64,000 nucleotides of DNA from Ailurus styani (GCA_002007465.1 LNAC01000728.1:186001-250000); one strand, 5' to 3'. Positions 44,451 through 55,714 are shown, counted from the first letter of the stretch. Made by a program: numbers and translations. The notes: a model not told the origin generated them from the sequence alone.

Positions 44451-44560
44451 GATCATTAATAAAGAAAGGTTTGAGAAATCCTTCAGAATTAAAATCTATA
44501 ACAGGGAGACAGAGAGGAGGCTATTATACATACATTCAAGAACTGGATAGCTTGAAAAAA

Positions 44561-44769
44561 AATCCATTCAGGGGTACGAAGGTGGCTCAGTTTGTTAAGC
44601 TTCTGCCTTCAGCTTGGGTCATGATTCCAGAGTCCTGAGATTGAACCCCTAGCTAGGCTCCCCACTTAGCAGGGAGTCTGCTTCTCCCTCTTCCTCTGCT
44701 TCTCCCTCTGCTGTGCTCTCTCTCTCTCTCTCTCAAATAAATAAAATCTTTAAAAAACTAGTCCATTTA
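44561..44769 (+). mobile_element. CAN-SINE, sense
   Basis: The body (44571-44759) starts GGGGTACGAAGGTGGCTCAG, contains CTTCTGCCTTCAGCTTGGGT, a (TC)n tract at 44717-44734 and AAATAAATAAAATCTTTAAA. Possible degenerate duplication AATCCATTCA (44561-44570) versus AGTCCATTTA (44760-44769). Diverged, so older. Confidence 0.92.
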
Positions 44770-45284
44770 GTAAGAGTACTCAATTTTTAGAAATCACCTT
44801 TAAAATAATACACTTTTATATATCAAGGGTGAGCTACCCACTCACCCACCTACCTTCCTGTCCCTTCATAATGGGCAATAAATAAGATTGGAAAAGAAAG
44901 GAATCAATTGTTCTGTGTGGTGATCAGAATTTGAAAGTCAGGAAGTCTGAATGGCTATGAGAAATCAGAGAGGAGGGATGTTGTAGGCATGGAAACTCAG
45001 TGGGGGAAACTGAGCCAATTGATCCAGCAATCAGTGCCTGCTAAGAGCCCAGGGACAATGGCATTCTGTGAGATATTTATTTGTGTTTGTGTGACCGAAG
45101 ACTAGAAAATTTCAAATAAGAATATTCAGGGACTTTGTTTCAATGTTGTGCTGATTTTTCCTGCCATTACTCCCAACTCTCAGGAAATCTATTGCAAGTA
45201 GGAGCCTTATGCAGGCAGCCTTACTGATACACTCTTCCTTCAGAATGTCCTGTCTCTCCTCAACAATATCAGTTTGAAGCTGCA
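44770..45284. other. No gene recognised
   Basis: Unrecognised single-copy-like sequence. Confidence 0.4.
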
Positions 45285-45960
45285 CTAAACAGAAACACTA
45301 ATATACATGATCAGAAAACAGAGAATCTCAAACATGAGAAGGAAGACACAGCCAGGAATCACCTGATATATGAGGAAAACCACCAGCATGAAAGAGAATC
45401 ACTGGAGGACTAAGACTAGGGGAGGGGGACGAATATAAAAAGAGAACACCTGGAAATGAAAGCATTATCTACACGCACAGCAGAGTAGGTTACTATGAAA
45501 TAAGAGCAGTGACTTACACAAAACAAAACAAAACAAAACAAAACAAAACATAAAACAACTTCAAGAATATTGCCCCAAATTGAAGACATTTATCAATGAT
45601 TAACAATAGCATTTTAAAATTTAAAAATCTTCAAAGTATAAAATATAAATTGAAAAGTAGAATTAATGACCAAGACTTTAAACCAGAAAGTATATTCATA
45701 CAATATTAGAGGGTAATTATAATTAGTAAATGAAATATTTAAAGAGACAGAAGACAGACCCTAAATTTCCAAAAACTCAATAGAGAGTTATCTTTAAAGC
45801 TCTGAAAGAAAATTATGAACCTAGACATCTATACCTAGATAAGCTACCATTTAATTGGGAAGGCAAAATAAAGGCACTTTCAGATATACAAGGATTAAGA
45901 AGTTTACCACCCAAGAACCCTAATTAATAACTTCAAAGAACAGTTAACCTTGATTCTGGA
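45285..45960 (+). mobile_element. Old HAL1/L1-like fragment, sense
   Basis: 'GAAAGAAAATTATGAACCTA', 'GACATCTATACCTAGATAAG', 'GGCAAAATAAAGGCACTTTC' and 'AGATATACAAGGATTAAGAA' with 'TTACCACCCAAGAACCCTA' follow the HAL1/old-L1 segment that reads 'CTAGAATTCTATACCCAGC ... AATAAAGACATTTTCAGA'. The left boundary is uncertain. Confidence 0.6.
45518..45550. repeat. (CAAAA)n microsatellite
   Basis: Six to seven CAAAA units. Directly visible. Confidence 0.95.
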
Positions 45961-46329
45961 TTGGCCTCAAAGATTGGTTTCCACATAGGAGAAAGAACAC
46001 AGGAGCTGCCTAGACATGCAATCAACTTGTGTGGAGTTATAGGTATGTTGTGTCTGGTTATTGTTGGCAAAAAGCCACATGGCATTTTGGATTTCTCCCA
46101 GTAAAAGGAAATTTTCTTTTTCTCATGTACATTGTATGAAGGGTATAATTATTGGGGAAGCTGGTGTCTCATGCCTTTTATATTATTTCTTTTCAATTTG
46201 GCTGCACTAACAATGGTTTGTGAGAACTGAATTATAGAATTATGGTGGAGATAATCTCTGCTAAATGTTGGCATTCTGGAGGAAAAGCAAGGAGGCCGGG
46301 GCCCCTCCACCAGCATTCAGAAAAGGGAG
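45961..46329. other. No gene recognised
   Basis: Unrecognised sequence between two old LINE fragments. Confidence 0.4.
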
Positions 46330-46525
46330 AACAGCAAATGAGATCAGAGAGATTGTGTAGGGCCTTGTAGGACATTTGTAATGACTGGAAAGTTTTGAGC
46401 AGAGGAGGATGTGATCTGACTTTGGTTTTAGTAGATCATTCTGACTTCTGTGTTGAAAAAAGACTAATGCAGGAGAAGGAAGTAAGATGCTAAGGGATGG
46501 TGCAATGATCTCCTTGAGTCAGTCA
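46330..46525 (-). mobile_element. L2 LINE, antisense, part 1 of a split copy
   Basis: 'GGGCCTTGTAGGACATTTGT', 'GGAAAGTTTTGAGCAGAGGA', 'GGATGTGATCTGACTTTGGT' and 'GATCATTCTGACTTCTGTGT' are characteristic reverse L2 ORF2 3' landmarks. The copy resumes at about 46925. Confidence 0.85.
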
Positions 46526-46534
46526 GCAATGGCC

Positions 46535-46895
46535 ATGGTAATTCTGTGTAATAAGTAATCCCACAGTGCAATGGCTTGAAACAACAGCATTGCTTCTCAA
46601 GGACCTGTTGCTCATCTCGGGGTTGGCAGCTGTATTCAACTTGCAGGTGTGGCTATGCTTAGTGATTTCCTCAGTCTGCTCCATGGATGATTTTTCTGGA
46701 CCCCAGAGTGAGAGGGCATCAGTGAGCTTCGGGAAGCGCTTCTTAATGTGATGGCAAAGACCAGAAAGAAAGCTCCACTGTACAATCACATTTCAAGCCA
46801 GTGCCTTCATTCTTTGGGAGCACCCAATGGGGCTCAAAGTTCAGGAGCAGGGAAGTAGACTTTGTCTACCAGGACGCCATGGCAAACTTGTACAT
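46535..46895. mobile_element. Ancient repeat inserted in L2 (family not assigned)
   Basis: 'TAATTCTGTGTAATAAGTAA', 'TCCCACAGTGCAATGGCTTG', 'AAACAACAGCATTGCTTCTC' and 'GTTGGCAGCTGTATTC' resemble a familiar medium-reiteration element beginning '...TGTAACAAATTACCCCAAAA, CTTAGTGGCTTAAAACAACA'. The element splits the L2. I cannot say whether it is an hAT or an LTR-type repeat. Confidence 0.5.
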
Positions 46896-46924
46896 AGATG
46901 TCTTGGGGCTGATAAGTCCATCTA

Positions 46925-47135
46925 CTGCCCCAGTTGAAACACAATGGTGGCTTGGACAATGGAAGAAATAGTGAAGAGGCAAAGAGTGGTCAAGTTGTGT
47001 ATATATTATGCAGATAAAGCTGATAAAGTAAGATAAATAAGATAAATATAAAAGATAAAGTATTTGTGAATTTATCAGACATGGGATGAGAGACAAAAAG
47101 AGGAACTGAGGATGATTCTCTATTTGTTTGTTGAG
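46925..47135 (-). mobile_element. L2 LINE, antisense, part 2 of a split copy
   Basis: 'AATGGTGGCTTGGACAATGG', 'AGTGGTCAAGTTGTG' and 'GAGACAAAAAGAGGAACTGA', 'GGATGATTCTC' continue the reverse L2 order where 46330-46525 stopped (typical GATGATGGTGGCTTGGAC, then AGGAGTCAAGGATGACTC). Confidence 0.7.
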
Positions 47136-47252
47136 AAAAATCCTCTTTTAGAATTTTAGTTTAGATTGACATTAAGCTCTCTTGTTCCATTTCTAGTGTT
47201 TTGGCAGATCTCTTGACTTCCACGATCTCTTTAAAGACCATGTTCAGAATTT

Positions 47253-47487
47253 CAGACACCTCATTTTCTTTTTTTTTTTTTTTAAGATTTTCTTTATTTA
47301 TTTGACAGAGAGAGACATAGCGGAGAGGGGACACAAGCAGGGAGAGTGGGAGAGGGACAAGTAGGCTTCTCGCTGAGCCGGGAGCCCGATGTGGGGCTCG
47401 ATCCCAGGACTCTGGGATCATGACCTGAGCCGAAGGCAGACACTTAACGACTGAACCACCCAGGTGCCCTCTGGACACCTAAGTTTC
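47253..47487 (-). mobile_element. CAN-SINE, antisense
   Basis: The body (47268-47470) has a T-run, AAGATTTTCTTTATTTATTT, a GA-rich middle, CTGGGATCATGACCTGAGCC and the reverse head ending ACCACCCAGGTGCCC. Flanks CAGACACCTCATTTTC and TGGACACCTAAGTTTC are probably a diverged duplication. Confidence 0.94.
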
Positions 47488-48554
47488 ATATTTGTCTTAT
47501 TACTAAGAAACATAGCTGATGCGAATCAGGTGAAGTGATCTATATGTGAATACCCTCAGCAGCAGCATGCTCCCATCACCTCCTCCACAGCGAGACTTGT
47601 TTCTCTCCTGTGATGTCCATGCTACCCCTTTGGTCCACCAATAATTCCTCTCACAATAAAAAGAAGTAGACTAAGTCTAGAAGCACTTTGTTTCCCCTGG
47701 TTAGTCATCTGATCTAGCAGTGTTCCAGGCTGTTCCTGGTTCTGCCTTTTTTCTTCAAACACATTGAAGGTCAAACTGTATTCTGAACACAGTGTTTAAG
47801 ACAGTAGGGAATGTTTAGAAGGATTTTCATCATACGTGGTTAACATTTTTTAAAGTTTTGGCACTTAAAGTCACGGGTCTTAGTTATTTGGAATATTATC
47901 TGTAATAAATAGTCCATCCCTGGTGATAGTAAATAAATGAGGCATCACTCTGTTGCATTTTTGTTGATTTATGCATTGATATGCAGACTGTGTTCCACTT
48001 AACAATGCAAAGAGTATACATGGTCAGTCTGTTTTGTTGCTATGTGTACTGTTGAGTCCCAGGGTACCTTGAACTGGAAAGAAGCCCTGTTGAGTGACAC
48101 GGTTACATAATTCTACCTTCTTGTAAACTGTCTTGGGCCTCAGCGTCCCCAGCTCAGATATCTGTCTATCAAGAGGCATGTGGGTCTTGCATTGCTCATT
48201 CTGGTTTGACCCTAAGCCAAGAACTTTTACAGAAGCCCGAGTCCTGGGCCTCCTTCCTAAGCAACTACCACTGTCATAGAAGTAACCAATTCCTGCTCAT
48301 TACTTCAGCTCCTGTTGACAGGAAATGGGGTGCTCACCCTTTGCAAAAGAAAGGCAATGAAAAACTGTTCCCTTGCAGGTGGAGTTTTCTGGCTCATGTA
48401 AGGATTAGAAATGAAATTAGCCATTGGAAATTTCATTCAGATCAGTCCAAACATTGCAAAGTACAATAAATTCAGACCTTTCCACATTGGGTAATCAAGT
48501 TCAATTTCTTTCCATGTCTTTCCTCCAGAGCAGACAGCTGTGAAACCCTTATTA
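47488..48554. other. Single-copy-like sequence, no gene recognised
   Basis: No repeat or gene recognised. A plus-strand open frame at 48206-48469 has no domain. Confidence 0.4.
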
Positions 48555-48740
48555 ACTGTTTTCCATGTACCCAGTGGCTGCCAGAGCCTACAGAGATAGA
48601 ACATTCCAGAATGAGCTCTGATCCCTGACCTTGCAGGGCTTGCAATCCAGTCTGGAAGACAAGAGTCACCCATACAAACTGCTCAGTGAACTAGGCAGAA
48701 CATGATAGAGTAGCCAGCAGTGTGGGTCAGACAATAGGGA
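48555..48740 (-). repeat. L2 3' fragment, antisense
   Basis: 'GAGCTCTGATCCCTGACCTT', 'GCAGGGCTTGCAATCCAGTC', 'TGGAAGACAAGAGTCACCCA' resemble the reverse L2 3' UTR ('TGGTCCCTGCCCTCATGGAG', 'CTTACAGTCTAGTGGGGAG'). Confidence 0.6.
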
Positions 48741-49019
48741 GTTCGGAGCCAACAACAACGGCTAAGTGCATCATGAAGCCAACTTCAGGAGAAATAGGAA
48801 TGTGACAAAATGGTATAAATAAGATGCCTGATTTGGACATTTCAACCTCTACTGTTTCCTTTCGTCCAACTTCAATTTCCCTGTAACAGATCAAAACCAC
48901 TTTGTAGCGGACATCACTTTAAAATAAATTTTAAACTAATATGCCCCCACTTCAAAACAATATTCTCATTTTGGATGGACCTACCATCCATCCATCACCC
49001 TGACCCACCCCAGCAAAAT

Positions 49020-49340
49020 GATGCATAATCCATCACAGAGCTTTCTGCACATTGCTCCCCTGTTCAAACACATAAATGGCTTCCTACGGCCAACATCAAT
49101 CAGACTTTGCTTGGAGTCCTATGGTCTCCCCAGCAGGGCCCTGCCTCACCCACTCATATATGAGTTATAGCACAAGAGCTTATCCTTTAGGGCAGCTTCA
49201 GTAATGTCCCCCATTTCCCACCATACTGAAGCCACCATCTGGGACCTCATGGGACCATAATATTTTATAGATCAGGTTTGATTGCTCACCCCGTGCATTT
49301 CTTATCTTTCTAGTTGGATAACATTTTCTTCCAATACAGG
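49020..49340 (+). repeat. L2 fragment, sense
   Basis: 'CACATTGCTCCCCTGTTCAA', 'ACACATAAATGGCTTCCTAC', 'GGCCAACATCAATCAGACTT' follow the L2 ORF2 3' order (CACTCCCCTGCTTAAAACCC, TTCAATGGCTTCCCATTGCC). The right part is more diverged. Confidence 0.65.
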
Positions 49341-52300
49341 ATTATGCAATACAATTGGAAATATAGTCACTTTCCCCACAATTTATAGCACATGGTAGAT
49401 GTTCCAGAAGTCACTCACCGATGGGTCTTAGTTTCTGTGGAAGTAAGGCCTGGTGATGAGCATATGCTAATCGCTGCATGCAGAGTCAGGGCTAGGAGGA
49501 GGCAAGTAAGATGCCTAGAGGGAAAATTTAAGCAGGTTTTTAGCCTCAGTTGTGGACCTTGTTCTTCCCTCATCCTGAGAATGAGCACCTTCTTAAACTT
49601 TGCTTGCCTCACCCGAGAAGCTGCCATGATTGGATGGTATTACGAAATGTCTTTACAGGATCTGTCTTTATGCAGTCAAAGTAGATACCGACATTTTCCC
49701 TCACAGCTGTTCAAATAGCTGGACCTATTTGTGTGTATCATACAAAGGGGCTAATCCCATCATGCTGGCTTGTCCGCAATGGTGGCAAAACCTTAGGGTA
49801 CAGTGAGAAGAGCCTGACTCCAAGATGCATCTACATGGCATCAAGGCTTCACTCTTCACAACCTACGTAATATTCACTTCTAAGTATTTGGCTAAACTGT
49901 AAAATAGTAAGAATGAGAAGAAAAAGGGAAAAAAAAAGGAAGAGAAGGAAGAGCGAAGGAAAATGAGAAAAAAATCATAAGGTTTTTGTGAGGACTGATT
50001 GGAATTGAATATGTGAAAACACAAAGCCCGACATGAAACTTAGTTATTATTTTTATTTTTGTTGATGATCTTGGTTGGCATTTTTGAGTGTGTTCACACT
50101 TACTATTGTTCAAGTACAGAATTCTACATACGTGTATCTCTAAATGTACATCCTGCACATACATTGCTTACCTCGTAATGGCAGTGAGAGATGCAGTAGA
50201 AATTCTGCCTGAGTTATTTCAGCCACTAGGGGAAAGAATTACCGAATGGGACCACAGCATGTATGTTTGGATTCAAGGTACTATGCAAAGGGTGTTATTT
50301 ACTTTGTTCAAGGTACTTCAAAGTGTGTATCTTGGAAGCTCATAGTATCTCTGTACCATTAATCAAAACTGAGGACTCAGTAGGAAGAGTGAATATGGGG
50401 ACAAAAAGGAACATTCAAGTTTGAATTGCTAGTGGCATCCATAGCAGACTGTGGATTCTTCTAGAAAAAAAAGAAGACCCTTCGAAAATAAGGGTGTCAT
50501 TTGCTAATAATTCATACTCATAGTGAAATATATACCATGTAGGCCTTGAGGTAAGGCACTTACATGCTTTCTGAAACTGTTCCATTGAGATATCCAAGTA
50601 TGTGTGTGGTGATGAACTGGGTAAGATCGGAACATAGTCTACCGGTTGAGGCCATTTCTCTTACAAGGCACGATGTTTCCATGACTTATTCTGGCAAGAG
50701 CGGCTTGGCGTTGAATCAATAAATAAGATTTATTAAAGCGCATCTGAAGCACAAGTGATCCTACGTAAATTAAGTAGGCAATCAAGACTGTTTAGACCTG
50801 GTCTGAAAAACAATTCATGAAACCAAAATGGGTAAATATTTAAACTTTTTATTTCTGGCCAGCATATTCAAGTACACGTGCTCCTTGATCAGGCAACTTC
50901 TCGGGGCCTTATGATTATTAGCAGTAATGTGTAATTAGTAATTAGTGGCATTTGGATACAAAATATTTTACCTCTTCAATTTGAATAACAAACTAATCTG
51001 TGTTTTCAATCTCACTAAAAAAAAAGTTAGTTTTGTGTCTTGGTGTCTTTGTTGTTTTGGTAATTCTTTTGTTTGAGTCTTCCGGAGATGTTTATGTACA
51101 CCAAATTCAGAGGCAGTGATGCAAAGAGAGGGTTTAAAATCTTATTCTAACGACAGTATCCTTTAAATAAGATTTTAGAAAGAGAAAAAATTGAACTAAT
51201 GAAATGGTCTGATATTAATAGTACCCTAATAATTTAATACTAAGGACAAGTAAGCAAAGCCAGATGTTAACTGAAATGTCTCCCGGTTGGGTCAGAGTCT
51301 GAACATTCCCCTCCAGTGTAAACACTCCAGCCCTGTGCCCAGGAGTCGGAGCCTGTGCCAAGGACCAAGTCACACAGGTTTCACTGCCCAATCAGAGCAC
51401 ACCTAAAACAATTGATGTGACATGGACTAAAGACTTGTTAAAAAAAACAAAAAACAAAAACAACCCAAACTCTCTTACACATTCATAGACACACACGCAC
51501 ATGCGCACACGCGCACACACGTAAAAAAACTAACAAACCAAACGAAACAAAAAAAAACCCCAAAACCGTGGTATCAACCACCTCAAGTTTTCTTGTATTA
51601 ACAACGGGTTGTATTGGTAGCCCACCAAACTGATGGCTTGAAACCTTCTGGGGCTCACTTAAGCGTCTCAAGGAGTCTGATTCACTTCTCAATGGCCCAT
51701 TCATCCTTCGAACATTTACTCTGTAGCCCGTGCAGTCATAACCTAAGCTGGAGTTTCATACGTGGAGACTGGCCTCCAGTACCCACTACTTTTGCCAAGC
51801 CCTAGTGAAGGCTCACGGAATAATTTAGAGTTTGCCGGAGTGACAAGTTCAAGAGTCAACTATTAAGTGTAGTAATTTATTTTTATTATGTTTGTAAAAT
51901 GGCTTTTGCCCAACTAATTTCACCCCCCTTCACAGCCAAATGGCCTAAGATAGCAACAGCAACCCCTCTCGGCAACAGGGCTGCTCGCTCTGGGCTGCTT
52001 AATGCCACGTCAAACAGAAGGATTTCTATGGGGCTCTGATGGAGACATTTCTCTTTTGCCTTAGTTTGGGCAAAAAAATTGATTTCCTTCAGATAGCTGT
52101 AATGGATGGTGAGGACGGCAGAGAGTAATCAGGCCCGGCTCAAGGCAAATGCCAAAAGTTTCCCAGAAGGATAAATCTTGTTTCCTGCCTTGCTTCACAG
52201 AATTAAGCCTTAAACAAGTCATGTTCTGTGGCTTGGATGTTGTGTTTATATCAGCTTTGGTTCCCTGGCTCGTGGTTGGGAACACTGTATTGGTCTGTAA

Positions 52301-54049
52301 CCCAGGAAGGTCTTCCTGAAGTAAGAAATCACGATCCCCGTATCTTTATCTCCCATTCCATTTTATTGGTTCTATGAATACTAGCAAATGAGCTCGGAAC
52401 GGTAAGGGGATCACAGGAGACTGTTACATTCACCAGGTGCAGCCTGCAAAGCCAGTGATTTAGCGCTCTGCTTGGCTAACTGTCTTTCCCAGGAGCTGTA
52501 TGAAAGATGCCTCTTCGTGAAGGATTTTGTTTTGGAAAATAATAACAGCACCTCATCTGTGCACAGCACATTCTCAGTAAAAGTTCAGGAGAAAAATCTC
52601 TTCTGTAGAGTTCAGGGTAGGCTGAGAACTTGTGGTCTCTCAGCATCTGAAATGAAACCAAATCCTCCCGGGATTGCATTCGTTTATGGTTAGTAACAGG
52701 CGACTTCCTGTTTCGAAGCGAAATGGGCTTGAAGAGGCTTATAAAAAAGACTCAAAAGGTTTCTTGGACATCAAATGACTCTAGTAAAACATTTTGATGA
52801 GTTAAGTGTAAATGCATCAGCAGCATACGGATTAAATTCCCTTCTAAATAAACATTAACAGAGAACATGTTTGGCAAAATGCATTTTGAGTTTTGCAAAA
52901 CTGAAAACAGTTGAAAAAGGAGTGTGAGATATTTGATGAACTCAGAAAGCAGCCGGCTTGCCCAGCCCGTACTTGAATATTTTCTTTGGATGTTCTGCAG
53001 ATGTCAAATAAATTAGGACACAGATTTTAAAACCAGCATCGGCTGCAGAAGTGATCAGCTGCCCTTTAGTTTGGAAGGTGTTTCCGTGGATACCCAGTTC
53101 ATGTACGTGTGCATGGGGAGAGCCCCGGGGGACCTGTAACCCTCTCCTCATTCATAGGCACCGTCTTTTTCCTGGCTGTGGCCCTGTGAGATTTTCTGTT
53201 GTTCACAGCTCTTGTATCTGCTTTCCTGCCTGTGAAATATCTTGATTCCCGGAGGGGATTCCTGCTTTGCTATAGATCAGCAAAGAAGCTTTGGTGCCAC
53301 CAGGCAGATGACAGCTTTGGTGTTGCTTGGGCCAAGACCTTTCATCCAGAAGCCACTGCCCTTGTCAAGAGTATCATATCTCTTACCATCTCTTTTCTCT
53401 GACTTGCACATTTTATTCATCCTTTGGGATTGTGGATGCGATAGTGGAAGGGAAAGACCAAGGCTGAGATATAGCTGAACAGAGCTTCAAATGGACTCCA
53501 CAACCAGGTGTAGGAAGAGAAGAGTCCAGTGTCACTCCAAGGGTTAAGTTTGGGTGATCCCATCTATGGTGAAGCCAGTGGATGAGAACACCGTCATGAG
53601 AAGCCTCTTGGATTATACATTCTTACAGAGAAGGGGAAACACACAACTGACGTCTTTTTTCATAAAGCACTTGGCCCAGAGCAACAGACTGGCATATCGA
53701 AGGAGAAATCTCACACATGTGGATGCCACTTCCTTGCAATCCATTATCACACTGACTTACTATCATTTTGCCTTTGAATGATACTGGCAGAAAGAAGAAG
53801 AAATTCTCAGAAAATTAGCTGGCAAATAAGTAACAGGTATTTTGTTTAATATTTGAAAGATTAAAGGTTCATCCCAGTGTATTTTAGCAAATGATATTAT
53901 TTGCAGATAACTGACAACGCACCACCATATCAAAAACTATACAGAAAATTAATATGCTATTCATTAAAAACACTTAAAACCTGTATGGAGAATATTCATT
54001 TCTCACTTTGGGTTAATTTGACAGCCTTAAAGCTGCCAATGTCTTCCTT
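49341..54049. other. 4.7-kb repeat-poor block, no gene recognised
   Basis: I recognise no SINE, LINE, MIR or DNA transposon over this stretch, in contrast to the rest of the window. It holds a purine run at 49915-49972, TAATTA-rich sequence at 50922-50955, an A-rich stretch at 51438-51462 and an alternating purine-pyrimidine segment at 51483-51522. Open frames up to about 108 codons have no domain. It could hold conserved regulatory DNA or simply old, unrecognisable sequence. Confidence 0.45.
51483..51522. repeat. Alternating purine-pyrimidine (CA/CG) tract
   Basis: Repeated CA and GC steps (CACACACGCACATGCGCACA, CGCGCACACACGT) make a short imperfect tract with Z-DNA potential. A Cys/Val/His-rich open frame on the minus strand over it is an artefact. 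Confidence 0.8.
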
Positions 54050-54124
54050 CCCGCCATCTTTATGCATTTGTCAGTAATGGTTTCCCACTAAGGCTATGAT
54101 GAGGCTGAGGCTGTTGGCCTTGGC
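54050..54124 (+). repeat. L2 fragment, left of a SINE insertion
   Basis: Weakly similar to L2; assigned mainly because L2 landmarks continue immediately to the right of the SINE at 54341. Confidence 0.35.
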
Positions 54125-54135
54125 TCTCTCAACTT

Positions 54136-54222
<87 letters not shown>

Positions 54223-54340
54223 TTTTATTTATTCATTTGACACAGAGAGATTACAAGTAAGCAGAGAGGCAGGCAGAGAGAGAGGAGAGAGGAGGAAGCA
54301 GGCTCCCTGCTGAGCAGAGAGCCTGATTCTCTCAACTTTC
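54125..54340 (-). mobile_element. CAN-SINE, antisense, 5'-truncated, with very long split poly(A) tail
   Basis: On the plus strand: T36 (54138-54173), A4 (54174-54177), T40 (54178-54217), then AAAGATTTTATTTATTCATT, the AGGCAGGCAGAGAG middle and GAGAGCCTG. The tRNA-like head is missing. Flanked by a perfect 13-bp duplication TCTCTCAACTTTC (54125-54137 and 54328-54340), so the truncation happened at insertion. A tail near 80 nt implies a very recent insertion or an assembly problem. Confidence 0.95.
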
Positions 54341-54760
54341 AATTTACTCTACATATGGCTGCCAGAGTGTTCTTTCAAAAGGACTAGTCATGTCATTCAC
54401 CTGTTCAATAATCTTTGATGCCTTCCAGGTGTCTCCAGAAAAAAAGTCCATATTCCTTAACTGGGTGTTCAAACTCTTTTGGTCTGGCCCTAATTCACCT
54501 TTCAGTCCATGTCCCACCACCTCATAATCCAGTCATAGAAGACAAATTCCCTGTTCCCGATTGCACATGTTCATACGTTCCCTAGTACTTCTCAGCATTT
54601 TGCACACTTGTAAATATTTATTAAATTATTTGTTTAAACAGAGTTTATCACTAGATTGTCAGTACATAAGCATGGAAGCTGAGTCTGTCTTACGTACTGT
54701 GGGTTCATCATAGAATTTAGCACAGTGTCTGGGACATAACCTGTGACATCTGTGAGCCGG
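54341..54760 (+). repeat. L2 LINE 3' part, sense
   Basis: 'GCTGCCAGAGTGTTCTTTCA', 'GTCATGTCATTCACCTGTTC', 'TTTGATGCCTTCCAGGTG', 'AAAGTCCATATTCCTTAACT', 'TTTATCACTAGATTGTCAGT' and 'TTTAGCACAGTGTCTGGGAC' are canonical L2 ORF2 3' end and 3' UTR landmarks in order. The SINE at 54125-54340 interrupts its left side. Confidence 0.9.
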
Positions 54761-54829
54761 TGGAGTCACTACTCTGTGTCTCGTGGCACTGGTTATATAT
54801 GTCTGTTTGGCACTTGCTGGATTCCATGT

Positions 54830-54965
54830 TTGCCTCCCTGATCTTCCTATCACCAATATTTGAACTTAGAGGGCACAGAATGGGACTTAATTTATTTCTG
54901 CATCCTTGGCACCTGGCTTCATGCTTAGCACACCCTGAGCACTCAATAAATATTTACTAAATCTA
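54830..54965 (+). repeat. L2 LINE 3' end, sense
   Basis: 'GAGGGCACAGAATGGGACTT', 'GCATCCTTGGCACCTGGCTT', 'CATGCTTAGCACACCCTGAG', 'CACTCAATAAATATTTACTA' is the L2 3' terminal pattern (GGGCAGGGACC..., CAGCACAGTGCCTGGCACAT, GCTCAATAAATATTTGTTGA). A second L2 3' end just downstream of the first. Confidence 0.8.
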
Positions 54966-55089
54966 AATGGAGAGTACTTGTGGCAGTCCAAGTTTCTATA
55001 AAATCATGTTGATTCCCAGGATAAGCCTAGAGGCATGATGGCGGTTTTGAGCTGTGGCTCTCACTCTTGCATGCACAACAATGTTCGAG

Positions 55090-55305
55090 GTAAGGTAGGC
55101 AAACTAGAGTCCCCAGGCCAAATCTGTGCCATGACCTATTTTTGTGAAAACCTTTGATGGAACGTTCGTTTTCACATTATTTGTGTCTGCTTTCACACTA
55201 CAGTGGCAGACCTGAGTGATGGTAGAAAGAGTAACCATTAAGGCCTACAGCAGTTACTATAGGGCCATTTACAGATAAAGTTTACTGATCACTGTTCTAG
55301 AGAAC
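55090..55305. mobile_element. hAT-type DNA transposon relic
   Basis: 'GGCAAACTAGAGTCCCCAGG', 'CCAAATCTGTGCC', 'CTATTTTTGTGAAAACC', 'GCTTTCACACTACAGTGGCA', 'GGGCCATTTACAGATAAAGT' and 'TTACTGATCACTGTTCTAGA' follow a well-known mammalian medium-reiteration DNA element (interior 'GGCCAAATCTGGCCC', 'TGCTTTCGCGCTACAATGGC', end 'AAAAAGTTTGCCGACCCCTG'). Ends are loosely inverted. Family name not assigned. Confidence 0.75.
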
Positions 55306-55319
55306 AGGCATAAACAAGA

Positions 55320-55470
55320 ATACGAAGAGTCCCTACTACGTAAAGCGGTTATGAGGTTAAACAAGGTAACTAACATCTGTAACAGCTCAGCGTAGTCTTT
55401 GGCACATATTAATTGCCCAGTAACTTTTTAGGTATTATTACTAATACTGCTATCATAATATGAAAATTAT
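55320..55470 (-). repeat. MIR SINE fragment, antisense
   Basis: 'GGTTATGAGGTTAAACAAGG', 'TAACATCTGTAACAGCTCAG', 'GTCTTTGGCACATATTAATT' resemble the reverse MIR 5' half ('GTTGTGAGGATTAAATGAGA', 'TGCCTGGCACATAGTAAGC'). Confidence 0.68.
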
Positions 55471-55540
55471 TTTCTAATAGTCCAAACTTGAAATAACAAG
55501 CCAGCAGGAATTTGATGCAGACCAAGTTAGAGGCAGACAC

Positions 55541-55643
55541 GGGGAGGAGAGCCTGCTTCCTCCTCTCTCTCTACCTGCCTCTCTGCCTACTTGTGATCTC
55601 TCTCTGTGTCAAATAAGTAAATAAAATCTTTAAAAAAAAAAAG
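55541..55643 (+). mobile_element. CAN-SINE (mustelid-type), 5'-truncated
   Basis: Starts within the element at GGGGAGGAGAGCCTGCTTCC, then CTCCTCTCTCTCTACCTGCC, TCTCTGCCTACTTGTGATCT and AAATAAGTAAATAAAATCTT with an A11 tail. The tRNA-like head is absent. The duplication is unclear. Confidence 0.9.
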
Positions 55644-55714
55644 AAATGGATTCCAGGTCTAATAAACATATAAGGAGGTGATCAGTATCATTAGTGATTA
55701 GAGGAACCTTAATC

